Part shown: one piece after another, positions 10,367 through 21,325 of the stretch | How the letters are laid out: each line of letters opens with the position of its first letter | Position numbering within the stretch: the first letter of the stretch is position 1 | Assembly: GCA_030620095.1 (NCBI GenBank) | Contig: JAUTXW010002359.1 | Coordinates: forward strand, 3,639,501-3,703,500 | Origin: Kuschelorhynchus macadamiae | Taxonomy: Eukaryota; Arthropoda; Insecta; Coleoptera; Curculionidae | Direction of reading: 5' to 3' | Length of the DNA stretch: 64,000 nucleotides | Translations under genes and position numbers: made by a program | The notes under the pieces: model-generated | The model's input: the letters and a program-made list of their open reading frames with translations, nothing else | What the model was told of the DNA's origin: nothing | Databases searched by the model: none

Positions 10367-11260
10367 TCTATCTTCCACCACAGGTTCCAGTGTTAGGACT
10401 AGACACCAAATTTGTTGAAATTTGTTCGTTTCGAAGCTACAGATATTTGTTTATAAAACTTTTGAACAGCCCCCCCCCCCCAATGTATTTTAAGAGATAG
10501 AGCAAAACTGCTTAATGGCGGTTATGCTCTCTACCGGCTATCTTAGACACCTGACAAATAACGTCCAGGATTTTCTTTTGGCCATTTTAGTTGCAAAATA
10601 TTTGACCGCAAATCTCTACAAGGAGTAATTTCCTTGATACAGTACCTTGCACGCTTATTTGGTTACTCTATACAGTCCTACATTAGATATGCTCCCTCTC
10701 TACTTCGTTGACCCCTCAAAAATCAGTTTATTACTATAAAATCCAAAGCCCCTTGTTGAGAAATTGTTCTTCATATTTTTTTTACAACAAAACTAAAGTC
10801 TCTGAAATTAATGAGGAGCCTCACTTAAATAGGAAGACATTTCGCTGCCATGTCGTTTATTTCGAAGGGCTAATAGACATTTCTCGTAGGCCACTTATGC
10901 AGATCCGCACATTTGCTTGTGTATTCTTATGTGACGTTTATTTGTATTCTGGAGCAGCTGGCGCCGAGCTTCAAATAAGCAGCGTCATATTTCACAGAGA
11001 CTTAGGAATTTCCATTTTAATCTTCGACTCTGTCTTGTTCGGTCAGAATATTTCCAATTTTACGTTGCGAATTTAAATCTCTCTGCGCTCTTTAATTGCG
11101 AGAATCGCTTGATAAATTTTGCGAAAGTCTTGTTGGCGTCGCGATCGTTCAATTGGATTTTATGCCTTCTGAGAGAATTGTTACTGAAATTAATGCTGAA
11201 CAACTACGAGGCGAATTTGTTCCGTTAGGGTTAGTGTGTCCAAAATATGCTTTTAGCCAA
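10367..11260. other. No recognisable gene
   Basis: Contains a poly-C run of about 13 near 10470-10482 and two plus-strand open frames (10708-11076 and 11096-11341) whose products I do not recognise. Neither has a visible signal peptide plus known domain, and the second runs into an (AAT)n tract, so I do not call them as genes. Confidence 0.4.
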
Positions 11261-11263
11261 ATT

Positions 11264-11285
11264 TATAATAATAATAATAATAATT
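11264..11285. repeat. (AAT)n 3' tail of non-LTR element 1
   Basis: About seven trinucleotide units at the 3' terminus of the minus-strand element. Matching tails are found at 50056-50078 and 62829-62841 in the other non-LTR copies. Confidence 0.75.
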
Positions 11286-11667
11286 ATGAACAAAATTTAT
11301 TACTTTTCAATTACAAACAACATACCTGTACAAGAAATTAACTATGTTAAATACATGTATAAAAAATACATAATAGCAAATGAAAAATGAAAGGCTATGT
11401 CATTGCAGTTTCCTGGTAGACAACCAGGCACTGTTTAGGCCTTGCATTATTGGGAGAAAAAATAGTTAAAAGCACCTCAGTGTCAGCAAAAAAAAATAAA
11501 CATAATGTATTGTCAGGTCTGTAGTATCTTTAATAAATGCTAAAAATACAAGCTAGATAGAAGAAAGGAAAGGAAAAGGATTGGGGAAAGGGTATATACC
11601 AATGTAAATTAAGTGCATGAAAAAAAATATATAAAAACAATGTTGAGAGTTATTCAGAGGTAATTGC

Positions 11668-11973
11668 TTACTGGCGAGAGAACAGAAATTGTTTTATTTG
11701 TTTTTGAAAGGCAGAGCAGGATTTATCAAATGACGCAATGCCCAAAGAATTTAAATTGGAAGAGAGGTTATATGAAAAACTTCTTTTGAAAAGTTCTTTT
11801 CTATGCCGTGGAATAGTCAGCTGATGTAGGTCTCTGAGATTACGACGATGATCATTCATCCTGAAACGTACTTTGTCGTATAAATACTGTGGAGATTTAA
11901 ATTTTATTATTTTATAACTAAGAGAAATGGTGTGTAACTTCCTGCGATTAAACATTTGAAGCATGTTTATCAA
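11668..11973 (-). pseudogene. Non-LTR element 1 RT C-terminal end
   Basis: About 100 residues including LHTISLSYKIIKFKSPQYLY, RMNDHRRNLRDLHQLTIPRH and ELFKRSFSYNLSSNLNSLG. The last pattern is the conserved end of CR1/L2/Jockey-group ORF2 proteins, seen again at 62447-62559. The frame ends at a stop at 11668. Directly upstream, between 11974 and 12067, remains the endonuclease-RT linker (INDKVTFFNNNLLQLFDKHA in another frame), so about 500 residues of RT have been lost at that junction. Confidence 0.78.
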
Positions 11974-12067
11974 AAAGTTGTAGCAAATTATTATTAAAGA
12001 ATGTTACTTTGTCGTTTATGTCAGCAATCTCAAAAATGTAGCCCCAAGGCAACGCTTCAAGATCATG

Positions 12068-12787
12068 TTAAAAGTTATTATTGTTAATTTTACTAATTGA
12101 GCGAAAAGAAAAAACTACTGGACCCTGCTCTTCGATATGAAATCTAAATTTCAGGTAAACTGGAAAATGGTCAGAGACATGAATATCATGTACCCCAGCG
12201 TCCTCAATAAACTTAATATTTGTAAAAACAAGGTCAATTAAGCTCACCGAAGTAGAGGTTATATGAGTAGGTTCATTTATTTTCTGTGTTAGCCCAAAAG
12301 TATCCATGATTGATTCTAACCGTTGGGTGTTAGGTGAAGGTTTTAGAAAATTAATGTTAAAGTCACCGGTGCAAATAATATTTTCAGATACAGTGTAAAG
12401 ATTGGCTAGAATGTCTTCTAAGTGCGAAAAAAAGTTGTCCAGATTGGAATTTGGGGGTCTATAGATATTTCCTATAATAAAGTGCTCATTGCGTGACTCA
12501 ACCTTGATCCAGATGTACTCAATGAAATCAAGTGTTACTGACAATAAAATTTTGAACTTAATATTTAACTTTATGTAGAAAGCCACACCCCCACCACGTC
12601 TTGCCACCCGATCACACCTGGCTAAATTATAATTATTAAGTTGTATATCAGCATTATTTATTCCTGAGTGTAACCAAGTTTCTGTTACTCCTATAATGTC
12701 TGAGTTGACATTGAAAGCATAATCTTTAAAATTTGTAAAACTGGCCAGTAAGGATCGTATATTAGTATGGGCAACATTAAGGGACAT
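12068..12787 (-). pseudogene. Non-LTR element 1 ORF2 endonuclease domain
   Basis: A 239-residue open frame for an exonuclease-endonuclease-phosphatase fold enzyme that nicks the target for target-primed reverse transcription. Conserved residues are visible in order: HTNIRSL (Asn), VTETWL (Glu), RGGGVAFYI, IYRPPNSN (Tyr), TGDFNINFL (Asp and Asn), LIDLVFTN, and VSDHFPVYL (Asp-His). All catalytic positions I can identify are intact. The ATG at 12785-12787 is a plausible ORF2 start, lying about 640 bp downstream of the end of ORF1. It ends prematurely in a stop after SKINNNNF, where the RT should continue. Confidence 0.88.
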
Positions 12788-13429
12788 GTTAGGATCGGGT
12801 TAAAAAAAAGGGATAAATAGAGTTATAGGAAGAAGAGGGAAAAATAAATTAAACTTAATATACTAAATTCTATCAATTATGCATGCCCACTGCCGCCGCT
12901 GAGCTATATAGCTAATTTATATGTAGTTAAGTATTAAAGAAAAACTAGATATAAGCCACCAAATACACAACTATGAAGAAATATAGAGAAAAAGGGTAGA
13001 AAATATAAGTTTATATAGTAAATTCATGGGTAGAAAAATATATAAAGGAGAAAAAAAAAAAGCTTCAATTCGTGTTACATACTGACTGCTTCATTACTGG
13101 GAAACAAGAAAGAAATAGATTAGGTTTTATAAAATTAATTACCAAGACGTAAAAGCAATAGGCTAATTCAACTTATAAATCAGTTATCTATAAAATTTAA
13201 TCAGCTGTCAGAAAACAACAGAATAAAATAGTTTCAAAACATTATATTTGTATGTTTATATAAAAATAAAAATTAATACATATATTTAAAAAAATTAATA
13301 GCGTGTTGTCTAACATTGTAAAATCTAAAAAAATATGTAATGTTTATTAAAATAAGTGAACAGTGTTACAGGCAAATCAAGTTAGACATAGTGTGTATTA
13401 GAACATTAATACATAAAAGTAGACCGAAG

Positions 13430-14075
13430 AAGAGAAATGTGTATAAAGAAATCATAATATATAAAGTATCCAAATCGGCCTTTTTATTAATACGAACAAC
13501 AACACCTTCGAACTTCACATACACAACACCATTTAAACACCATGCATTTTTGTAGGTAAATTTATTAATTGCAGCCGATAGCAGTGAAAGACGGAACTTT
13601 GTGAGATCTTCCTTTATTTTTATTTTTGTAGACTTTAGGAGACTACGACACTTTAGGACTGATTTTCGTTCGGTGTCGTTGTGGAATGTTACCAAGATCG
13701 CCGGTGGAGTATTCGAGGAATTTTTAGATTTTACTCGATAGCATTTAAATAAATGCGTATCCCTTATTTTAAGTTTTTGTTTGTTGTTAAAAACGTCTAA
13801 TACCTTTTCACGGAGATTCTCGTTTTCTTCGTAGGGAATTCCGAATACTCTCACACTGAGATTGCGCGAGGCCTGTTCCTGCTTTTCCAAGCATTGTTCA
13901 AGCTGTTCAACTCTTTCCTGAAGAATATTGATGGTTTCAGTCTGTTCATTCAACTTCCTCTCAAACCTTTCCTCGAGCTTCTTAGTCACTCTCTGTACCA
14001 GATTTTCAGATTTTCAAGAAATTAGTCATTGAATATGCTCTTTATCTTTTCTATATCGGCGGCTGTCAAACCCAT
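13430..14075 (-). pseudogene. Non-LTR element 1 ORF1 (coiled coil plus RRM-like)
   Basis: ORF1 proteins of this group bind element RNA as multimers. The likely original start is the ATG at 14073-14075 (MGLTAADIEKIKSIFND), followed by a stop and a frameshift, after which 13989-13430 is open. Residues 1-40 of that part form a heptad-rich coiled coil (LEERFERKLNEQ, LQERVEQLEQCLEKQEQ), then an RRM-like fold begins at SVRVFGIPYEENENLREKV and includes KCYRVKSK and AILVTFHNDTERKSVL, ending with AWCLNGVVYVKFEGVVVRIN. The frame remains open to 13366 into hydrophobic sequence that I consider untranslated region. No zinc knuckle is visible. Confidence 0.75.
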
Positions 14076-14275
14076 GATGAACAATCGACACCACTAAATA
14101 TCCTTGGTACAAGCAAAAACACAATATTAGCACTACTGTTTCTTCCTGAAACCAAAGTAGAACTCTTTACAATGACTTGTATAGCATTAACTGTTAATTC
14201 GGGTAGTTTGTTTAATTAAAAACTTAATAAAAGCCAGCTGCAACAGTGAACGTGCGTTACACTTGAAGCGCCATC

Positions 14276-14580
14276 TGTGAACTGAAGGACAAAATGAGTG
14301 TGGGATTTTTAGATGGACAACTCCTGACAGACATTTTAAACTATTCATTTAGACCTTATTAATTTTCTCAATGTTATCATAAGAACAGTACAATGGTCAG
14401 AGGCGCATTTAAGAATGAAGGGTAGGGGCATATTTATCGGGCAAAAGTGTTTGAAATAAAAAAGAAATAGTAAAAGTATGACTGGTCACAGAATTCGGCA
14501 TAAGCAATAAATATTTTCGGCCTTGCCTGTCCAATAATTTCCTGTGCCTCGGACGAGAAAAACGCATGGAACATTGAATA
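14276..14580. other. No recognisable gene
   Basis: About 300 bp of AT-rich sequence between the 5' end of non-LTR element 1 and a PLE relic. I see no feature in it. Confidence 0.4.
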
Positions 14581-15250
14581 ACAATTGTTTCGACACACAG
14601 TGTCTTCTTTGGGTGGAATTTGTGTTTAAGTTTCCCTTACACTGAGGTATTTATATGTCTATACATCTTTCAAAAACAAGACAACAGAAATATCGGAATT
14701 TAAAAAATGATAAGTAATAAAACTAATAAAGGTTTAACAATGGGAAATTACGCAAATCTACCTGATCGTTTAGTAATAGCCCAGATGTTTTAAATTTATT
14801 ATTTCTATACTTTGTTTCTAGTTTGGGTTTTTTTAATTTTATTTCAGAATGAAGAACTTTAAAATTGTCATCAAATGTATGTTCTTCGTTTTATAGATGA
14901 GTTGCGTAATGTGAATTATTTAAATAATTAATTAATTAAATAATTCGCATTACTCAGTGACAGGTTCTTAATGCAATGACATATGATTCTCATTTTAGAA
15001 ATTTTGGACCGATGGGATCTAGTAATTTTTTGAATCAGCTTTTTTTTAGATAGAAATATAAACGTTCCTTTGGTTCTTTAAAATTTAATATATTTTTTTG
15101 CAGTTTCAGTTTAATAAATTTGTTATTAACATGAAAGTATAGGTGTTTAGACGTTCTAAAACTGCTAAATTTTACGTGACCTATAAAAGAGTTGTTGACT
15201 GTTGAGGTGGTTAGTTGAAAATTTGAAAATTTTTTCGTACCCGTACTTGG
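14581..15250 (-). pseudogene. PLE endonuclease relic with hammerhead-like tail
   Basis: On the minus strand, a decayed frame near 14750-14910 reads HTFDDNFKVLHSEIKLKKPK, then TKYRNNKFKTSGLLLN, matching the region after the GIY-YIG core in PLEs (compare SFDFNNVKVLKTEKHQKKK at 37940-38000). Just downstream, at 14581-14610 minus, AAGAAGACAC pairs internally with GTGTC before GAAAC. The GIY-YIG core itself should lie near 15000-15150 but is too decayed for me to place. Many stops make it a dead fragment. Confidence 0.6.
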
Positions 15251-15884
15251 CCAAAAGAAGATTTTCGATCTGCAAATATATAATTCGTTTTGTTACAACT
15301 TAATTTTTAAAGTGTATTTTTATTCACGTGATTAATAACATCACTGATGTCACCGATTGATTCATATTGGCCTCTGAAATCTGCCAACATTGGTGAACAT
15401 TGTTTTGTGTATGTCGTTGACCTGGCAGGTGATCAAGTCTTATATCTCACCGCCTATAAATCCTACATAATTTGTAACTGTAAATTTAAAAGAAAATTGC
15501 CTGCCAAACACTTACTCGTAAGAAAAAAGCTTTCGTGTTTACCTCTGTAACAAAACTGCTGTTGTTGGACGATAAACGCCTTTATAGGTTATAATTAAGT
15601 GGGGATTATAGACATAAAAATATATTCAGGTAAAATTAACTCTGTTGCCAAATGTACTTTAAACCAGTGAAGTAGGAGATATTTTAAACAAATTACGATT
15701 TAAAATAATGCTGAAGTATTTGTTGAAAGCATTTTTTATATTTAAGTAGTAATTATCTATCTAGATTATATATATGTTCCCTGTGTTCTCCTATATATTT
15801 TCAAATATCGACTAAAACCCACAAGTTCCTCAATATGAGACAACCTAGAAAAACTTAAAGAGAATATTATATATATGTTCCCTG
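15251..15884. other. No recognisable gene
   Basis: Contains one short plus-strand frame (15347-15550) without a domain I know. A short sequence, TATATATGTTCCCTGTGTT, occurs twice (about 15769 and 15871), perhaps a target duplication around a lost or small insertion. Confidence 0.4.
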
Positions 15885-16160
15885 TGTTTTTAAGACTCTG
15901 TATAAGAAAACCTTCGACTGCGTCAATTGTACCCAACTATGTGGCATTCTTACAAAAATGGGAATAGTAAAACATTTATTATATCTGTATGAGTCAAGTT
16001 CGTATAGAGAGTTAAAATGAAGTAAACAAGCAGTTTCTAATATTCAAGATATCCAGGGGCTACGCCAAAGCTTTTTGTTATAACCAGACCTGTTCAATTT
16101 ACATGAAATATAAATTATGATGGCAGCACTGGAAAAAATCTTTACTCTGCGTTTGCAAAG
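15885..16160 (+). pseudogene. RTE-like reverse transcriptase relic
   Basis: A plus-strand translation with a few stops reads KTFDCVNCTQLCGILTKMG, IVKHLLYLYESS, then VSNIQDIQGLRQS and PDLFNLHEI. This is the pattern of RTE/craniofacial-protein-2-like RTs (FDCVNH..LW.IL..MGIP.HLI..., GVRQGC.LSP.LFNLY). Only RT motifs 2-4 remain and the YADD box has not survived in recognisable form. It is a short dead fragment. Confidence 0.7.
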
Positions 16161-16599
16161 GACATTAATTTATTTGCTGCCATTAAACAGAAATGCTGGA
16201 ATGAATCAGGTGAGTAGAAGAAGAAAAGGGTAGTGTAAGTTAGTGAAATTAGGAGTAAATGCCTTAAAGTGCGAACAGATCAACAATCTACTCACTCAAA
16301 GAAGCCCTTATATCCCTGGAATTTCAGTTTTATACTTTTTAGAGTTAGCAAACTTCCACAAATTTTTAAAATTAGTTTTAAGTGGCGAGTTATTGAAATA
16401 ATACATATTCACTATAACACTGCTTTTAAGAATTTTACATATAGCTCTAATTTCGGAATAGTCTATATAATCCTTGTAAAATCTATGTCAGAAAATTGTG
16501 CTTTTTAAGGGGTTTGGAATTGCTTCTGATAAGGAGACAAGCTGGTTGAGACACACAATTCTCACTCAGGAAAGTTTTCCGTGAGTCTTTCTACGTCTA

Positions 16600-16710
16600 A
16601 CGGGATGAAATAATTAAAACTGTTTAATCATATATAGCAAAACAAAATGGCGGCCTAATTTAATATTTTTTACCTCAATTTTTGCACAAAAATCAAGTCA
16701 CTTTCGGTTT
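16600..16710 (+). repeat. Dispersed ATGGCGG-type repeat, single unit
   Basis: AAACAAAATGGCGGCCTAAT and TTTTTGCACAAAAATCAAGT match units of the array at 39981-42200. Confidence 0.75.
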
Positions 16711-16740
16711 GTCAAAAAAAATGTATATATATATATATAA
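16711..16740. repeat. Short (TA)n run
   Basis: TA repeats at about 16723-16738 separate the dispersed repeat from a PLE fragment. Confidence 0.6.
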
Positions 16741-16949
16741 AATTAGAAAAATATCTTGCTGAAATTATGCAACCAGTTGTCGAAAAAGAGGATTCATTTG
16801 TCAAAAACTCGGAGCATTTCACTCGAACTATACGAGATATCGTTCTTAAAAAAGGCGATATCATAGCAAGCCTAGATGTCAAGTCGTTGTATCTTAGTAT
16901 TCCCATCGACAAAGTAATAAATAAGATTGCTATGAACGAGGATTTTTAG
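16740..16949 (+). pseudogene. PLE reverse transcriptase fragment
   Basis: An open plus-strand frame reads KLEKYLAEIMQPVVEK, DSFVKNSEHFTRTIRDI, GDIIASLDVKSLYLSIPIDK. It corresponds to PLE RT motif A (compare ILVSFNVESLYTSV in PLE-1 near 1315), with the catalytic Asp in SLDVKSL. It belongs to a PLE family different from PLE-1. The fragment is cut at 16950 by the transposon that starts at about 16960. Confidence 0.8.
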
Positions 16950-17374
16950 GCACATATAATAAAGTGCGGGACACGAATAAAGTGCGGGACACGAAAGAAA
17001 ACCGGACGGAGTCAATCGGTTTAGGAAGGTGGGCCAAGAAATCGCTTTAAACCAGTGGTGTCCCGTCGTTCTTTAAATAATATGGCACTTCTTTTTGACT
17101 ATACGCACTTCAGATAATTAAAAAATATAACTATGCTTAATGAACCTTTATCTATATTTATCTGTTTTCTTTCGTGTACCGCACTCCTATATCTCTTTTG
17201 TGTCGCAAAAGCGGCGAACTTTCGAATTTTAAAATGATTTAATTTTGAGTTTCCTTGATCGATTTACCTATAAATATATTTTTTAACGCTTCCCGGGCTA
17301 CTGCCTACGTCCACTATTATTGGACCACCCAGTATAGTGATACACAATTTACAAGTCCAGATTTTACAAGGACA

Positions 17375-18080
17375 GCCAGCATCATATACAGTGAACGAGA
17401 TTTATCAAAATTTTTATTTATGTGGCAAAAGTGGCCGTCTGTCTCCGTTTGTTTAGGAGCCGTCATTGTGAAGTACTATACAGGGCGTTTCCTAATTGCG
17501 TGCTGATGTTAAAAGGGGTGTTTTTATGTCCTAAAAGTCTTAAGTTTTGAGATACAGGATGGTAAAGTTTAAAAAGAAAACATTTTTTTTTTATCCCAAT
17601 TCTGATGCTATTGTAGATAACTGCATGAAATTTCGTCTTCTATGCATTAAGAAGCATACGGCTTTACCCAGGTTAATTACATATGCACGCCACTGGTAGA
17701 AATTTCAAAAATTGATTGTTAATAAAAAATGCCCTTTTATGCATAAAAGACGTGTATCAAATGTCACACAGTTATTTATCTATAATAGCATCATAGAATT
17801 AGGATTTAAAAAAATGTTTTTTTAAAACCCTGTATTTCCAAAGTTAAGACTTTTAGGTTCATATTAAACTTTTTTCTTAAAAAGATCCAAGAATCACCCC
17901 CCTTTAACATTAGCACGCAATTAGGAAACGACCTGTATATTAATTCACAATGACCCCCCCTGTACAAAGTAATATGACACACGGAGACAAACGGTCACTT
18001 TTGGCATACCCGAATAGCCCAAAGTCGAACTGCATAAGTTAAAATTTTGATAAATCTTGTTCACTGGAATCAGTGCTGGC
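17375..18080. repeat. Long inverted repeat inside transposon copy 1
   Basis: GCCAGCATCATATACAGTGA (17375 on) faces its complement ending GCTGGC at 18080. The arms are about 330 bp each and include ACAGGGCGTTTCCTAATTGC (near 17480) and its mirror (near 17910), and GGCAAAAGTGGCCGTCTGTC and its mirror. The same structure is present in copy 2, so it belongs to the family, not to this site. Confidence 0.85.
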
Positions 18081-18262
18081 TCCCCTACCATAACTACATG
18101 GATGTGTTAATTTTGGAAAAATATGAGTTCTGTAGTTTTTCAAATATTAATTGCAATATTAGATATTTTTTGACACCCGGTATTAAACAGAAAATTAATT
18201 ATTTTGAAGCAGTTTATTGACAGGTACTTTATGAACAATTTTACAAAATATATGAAAAAAAA

Positions 18263-19352
18263 CTAAGCCATTTTTGAGGTTGACGGCTGTGATTCTGATG
18301 GTTTGATTCCTTCTAAATCGTTGTCTTCCTCTGAAAATGATGAGGTTTCGTCGTCACTACTTGAAGATCCCAGTGTGATAACTAAATCATCAATAACCGT
18401 TTCAATTTTGCCATCTACTTCCCAGTATTTATCTTCAATAGAACGAACATGTTTAACATACGAGTTCCAATTTTCAGCCGATATTGAGTCAATCGCTTCT
18501 AATGTTGTTTTATTTAAATCTTTAATTTAAAGTTCACCGCTGTTGCGCCCTCGAATATATTTTTTTACTCCTGCTCATGCAAGTTCAATAGGGTTGAGGT
18601 CGCACATGTATGGAGGCAGCCTTAAAGGTGTATGACCGAGGTCACGTAAAAGACCGTCAATTTTATACTATTTTTCTCTAGGCTTGTTGGCTGATATTAC
18701 TTCATTTAATTGATATTTTCTCCATGATGGATCACATACAAGATTGTTCGATTTAAGCCACGGTATCATATGTGCTTTTGTAGAGTATTTAGTTGGCACT
18801 TTATCTTCTACGTGAGAATAATAAGACGCATTATCCATTACCACTTTTCAAAATTATCTCTATTCATCTGTCCATGATAATCTCCAGTTGTTAGTCCCGA
18901 GCGAAAAACTAAAGCAGCACCTGGAACAAATCCGGCTTCTGAACCAGCATGAACTATAATAAAGCGACTACTAGAGCGGATTCCCTGAACGACACCTGTA
19001 ACACTTTCACTTTGCCAGCATTTGTTCACTGTCATATCATTATCTACCCAGGTTTCATCTAGATACACAATATTGCGTCATTCTTGCCTATATTGCCTTA
19101 CAGTTGATAGATATTCTACCGGCAGTGAAAAATATTTGGTCTCTCAATGAGCAATTTTCGTTTATTTTGGCACTTGCGCCAAACAAAACCATTTGATCGT
19201 AAAAGCCGTTTTAAGGTTTTATACTTGTACGGAAAATCTATTTTGTTCTTTACAGCACGAAGTAGGGGTTTGCAGGCCGGAACCTTCTTCTTTTGAAAAT
19301 CCTCTGTTGTTCGTCGAATTACTTGAAAATCACCATCGTCAATTTTATCTTG
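18263..19352 (-). pseudogene. DDE transposase of copy 1, deleted internally
   Basis: Catalyses cut-and-paste transposition in intact family members. Minus-strand blocks read, in order, IDDGDFQVIRRT-like near 19330, YLDETWVDNDMTVNKCWQSE (first catalytic Asp, near 19060), SRFIIVHAGSEAGFVPGAAL, DNFEKW (18838), then VMDNASYYS (second Asp, GAT on the complement of 18833-18835), LKSNNLVCDPSWRKYQL, and PPYMCDLNPIELA (third acidic residue, near 18600). All three catalytic positions survive. A deletion between DNFEKW and VMDNA removes about 13 codons that copy 2 keeps (LLEKLLPNIPPKS) and shifts the frame. The C-terminus ends SQPSTSKMA-like at the stop at 18263. Confidence 0.85.
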
Positions 19353-19389
19353 TCAACAGGGGCTTGAGAGAATTTTATTTCTAAATTAT

Positions 19390-19845
19390 TTCCTATTTAT
19401 TTACATTACACCCTGTAAAAATTTTTAAAAAATATGGAAACAAATTAAGTAAAATATACCTGTTTAAGCGTTTTTTTTTGAAAAACTAACGGTTTTTTAA
19501 ATAAAAAATATTTTAATATCTAAGGTGCGGTTTCATCCCCTTTGATTTTTAAAAAATCCCTTCTAACCGGACCTTCACATCCTACAATTAACCAATACCA
19601 AAATTCAGCTTTTTACGTCAAGTGGTTTGAGCAGAATCGTGATTAATCAGTGGCCTGATTTTTTGAAACAACCTGTATACATTTTTAAAAAAATTTAAAA
19701 TATGTAAAATAATCAAATAAAATAGGCGAGTTTAGGCGTTTTTTCAAAAAACCAACTGTCTTTTAACTTTAGGTCAAGCGATTTGAGCAGAATCGTGATT
19801 AACCAGGGACCCGATTTTTTGAAACATCTTGTATAGTTTACAATA
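19390..19845. repeat. Imperfect tandem repeat, two units of about 245 and 170 bp
   Basis: GTTTGAGCAGAATCGTGATT occurs at about 19624 and 19779, each followed by CCTGATTTTTTGAAACA-like and CTGTATA ends. The preceding CTGTAAAAATTTTTAAAAAA and AAGCGTTTTTT blocks also occur twice. ACACCCTGTA and CCTGTATAC motifs mark the unit ends, as in many non-autonomous Tc1/mariner-type elements. No coding sequence. Confidence 0.65.
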
Positions 19846-21085
19846 CAAAAAATAGTGTTGATAGGTCTTGCTTACCAGACGATCATTTAAAAAAAACCGT
19901 CATATAAATCGGTGCAGTACAACTCTCTCACGAACTTGCTGAAAAATTTGGATGTAGATCATTTGCAATATGATTTAAGGCAAAATATTAAAGCATAACT
20001 AATATTTTATGTTTTTTAACGGTTCTTTAGCTAAAATAAAAGTTGCCTTTTAAGATTTTTGTTTCATTCGATTTCTGAGTTAGAGTGGGGTAAATATAAA
20101 ATGATACCTACACGATTTGTGTCACAAAATCTGATAGGATAAAATAACTTAAAATCACCTAACAAAGCTAATTACGTAGTTGGTATGTTGTAATTAAATT
20201 CAACTACTGTTTTAATGCGGTTTAAAAATTGAAGCTTCTGGTAAATTTACAATGCCTGTCAATCATCCTAATTTGCATGGGTATTTTTTTAAACGGGCAT
20301 ATTTCATAAATCTAAACGTATTATCTTTATAAAACCAGCTAATAACATTGATAACATTTATTTTAAAAATAACCTTGTTTAAAATGAACATGGTCCAAGT
20401 GGTTAATGTGGTTTCAGTCAGTTTTCGTTCAATACTATTTCCTGCAAACCTTTGCAAAAATATAATTGCTTTTTGAATTGCAAAGGAAAAACCTCAATAG
20501 GATGACGAATGCAGCGGTGATCCAATAAATATTTTGAATTAAAATTTTAATAAAAAGAACCGATTTATAATTATAATTTCCGGAAAGTTAGGACCGTGCG
20601 AAATTCGTAAAATTAAGTATTTCAAAGAACTGTACACTTGAGCGATCTCAAATATTTTCAGGAATCTGGTCATTCTAGATTTTTTAAATGCTACAGTAAA
20701 AAGAAAATTGACGAAGTCCATATAAAAAAGGTTTAATGAGACTCATAAACAGAAATACGTTATTTCAAGATTAATTAACTTCGAACAGTAACATGCCTTT
20801 AGTGACTCCTAAAAAATAGTTTAGTATGTAACCAAATACAGGTTTTTGCCTTATGGGCTTATGATAGTTGTTTGAAATATGCATGCATACATTTGTTAAA
20901 AGATGTTCCTGTTATTGCTAAAATTAATTTTGTTCCTCAAAGTTTAGCAGTCATGGGACATCTCGCGATTGATTATTGACTTTCCTTGTATGTAAATCTA
21001 CGTGAAGTTTTAAATGCATTAAGCCGATGAAATTTTTTTATGCCTTGGAATTTTGTTTTATGCTCCGTTTCTGTCCGAAAAGAAA
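19846..21085. other. No recognisable gene
   Basis: AT-rich sequence with short open frames on both strands (for example 20263-20457 and 20539-20721 minus) that show no known domain. Confidence 0.4.
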
Positions 21086-21140
21086 GTCTCTATTCGGACA
21101 CGAGAAAGAAAGCTTCAAAAATGTCAAGTGTGATTATTTA
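21086..21140 (+). repeat. PLE-2 terminal fragment
   Basis: GTCTCTATTCGGACACGAGA and AAGAAAGCTTCAAAAATGTC match the PLE-2 end at 9182-9222. It breaks off into (TA)n. Confidence 0.8.
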
Positions 21141-21143
21141 TAC

Positions 21144-21146
<3 letters not shown>

Positions 21147-21231
<85 letters not shown>
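21147..21231. repeat. (TA)n microsatellite
   Basis: About 85 bp of TA repeats following a PLE-2 end. Beyond it, 21255-21325 is a reverse-strand match to 9313-9450 (GTGAAGGAGTAA and the AATTGGTGATAATGAAATTT block). Confidence 0.95.
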
Positions 21232-21236
<5 letters not shown>

Positions 21237-21325
21237 ATATAACCAGTAACGGTAAGGATTACTCCTTCACCATTTTGTCGACTCTGATTTTTCAAAAATT
21301 TCATTATCACCAATTTATATCGACC

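Larger units (their letters stand above)
11262..14275 (-). mobile_element. Non-LTR retrotransposon 1 (CR1/L2/Jockey group), internally deleted
   Basis: A minus-strand element with ORF1 (about 13430-14075), an apurinic-type endonuclease (12068-12787), and only the extreme C-terminal end of the reverse transcriptase (11668-11973). The 3' end is a TTA-type microsatellite tail (plus-strand ATAATAATAATAATAAT at about 11266-11284), typical of these clades. The 5' end is estimated near 14275 from a less AT-rich untranslated stretch. The palm and fingers of the RT are gone, so this copy relied on others for movement after the deletion. Confidence 0.8.
16960..19352 (-). mobile_element. Tc1/mariner-superfamily transposon, copy 1 (5' truncated)
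   Basis: Its 3' terminal repeat begins TAAAGTGCGGGACACGAA and occurs twice in exact tandem (16960-16977, 16978-16995). The body matches copy 2 (28320-31303) in inverted orientation through the 3' region and transposase. Similarity ends near 19352, so the transposase N-terminus and the other terminal repeat are missing. It contains the long internal inverted repeat at 17375-18080. Together with copy 2 it forms an inverted pair of about 2.3 kb arms separated by about 9.6 kb. Confidence 0.85.

Noticed and set aside
10708..11341. Two adjacent plus-strand frames of 122 and 81 residues
   Set aside because: No domain, no repeat of the frames elsewhere, low-complexity ending in the second. They could be chance frames in a less AT-rich stretch; I left them as unassigned.
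17480..17941. Separate MITE nested in transposon copy 1
   Set aside because: The same inverted structure is in copy 2 and extends well beyond these bounds, so it is an ancestral internal foldback, not a separate insertion at this site.
18303..18530. Plus-strand Ser-rich frame, and another at 19193-19384
   Set aside because: Antisense to the copy 1 transposase.
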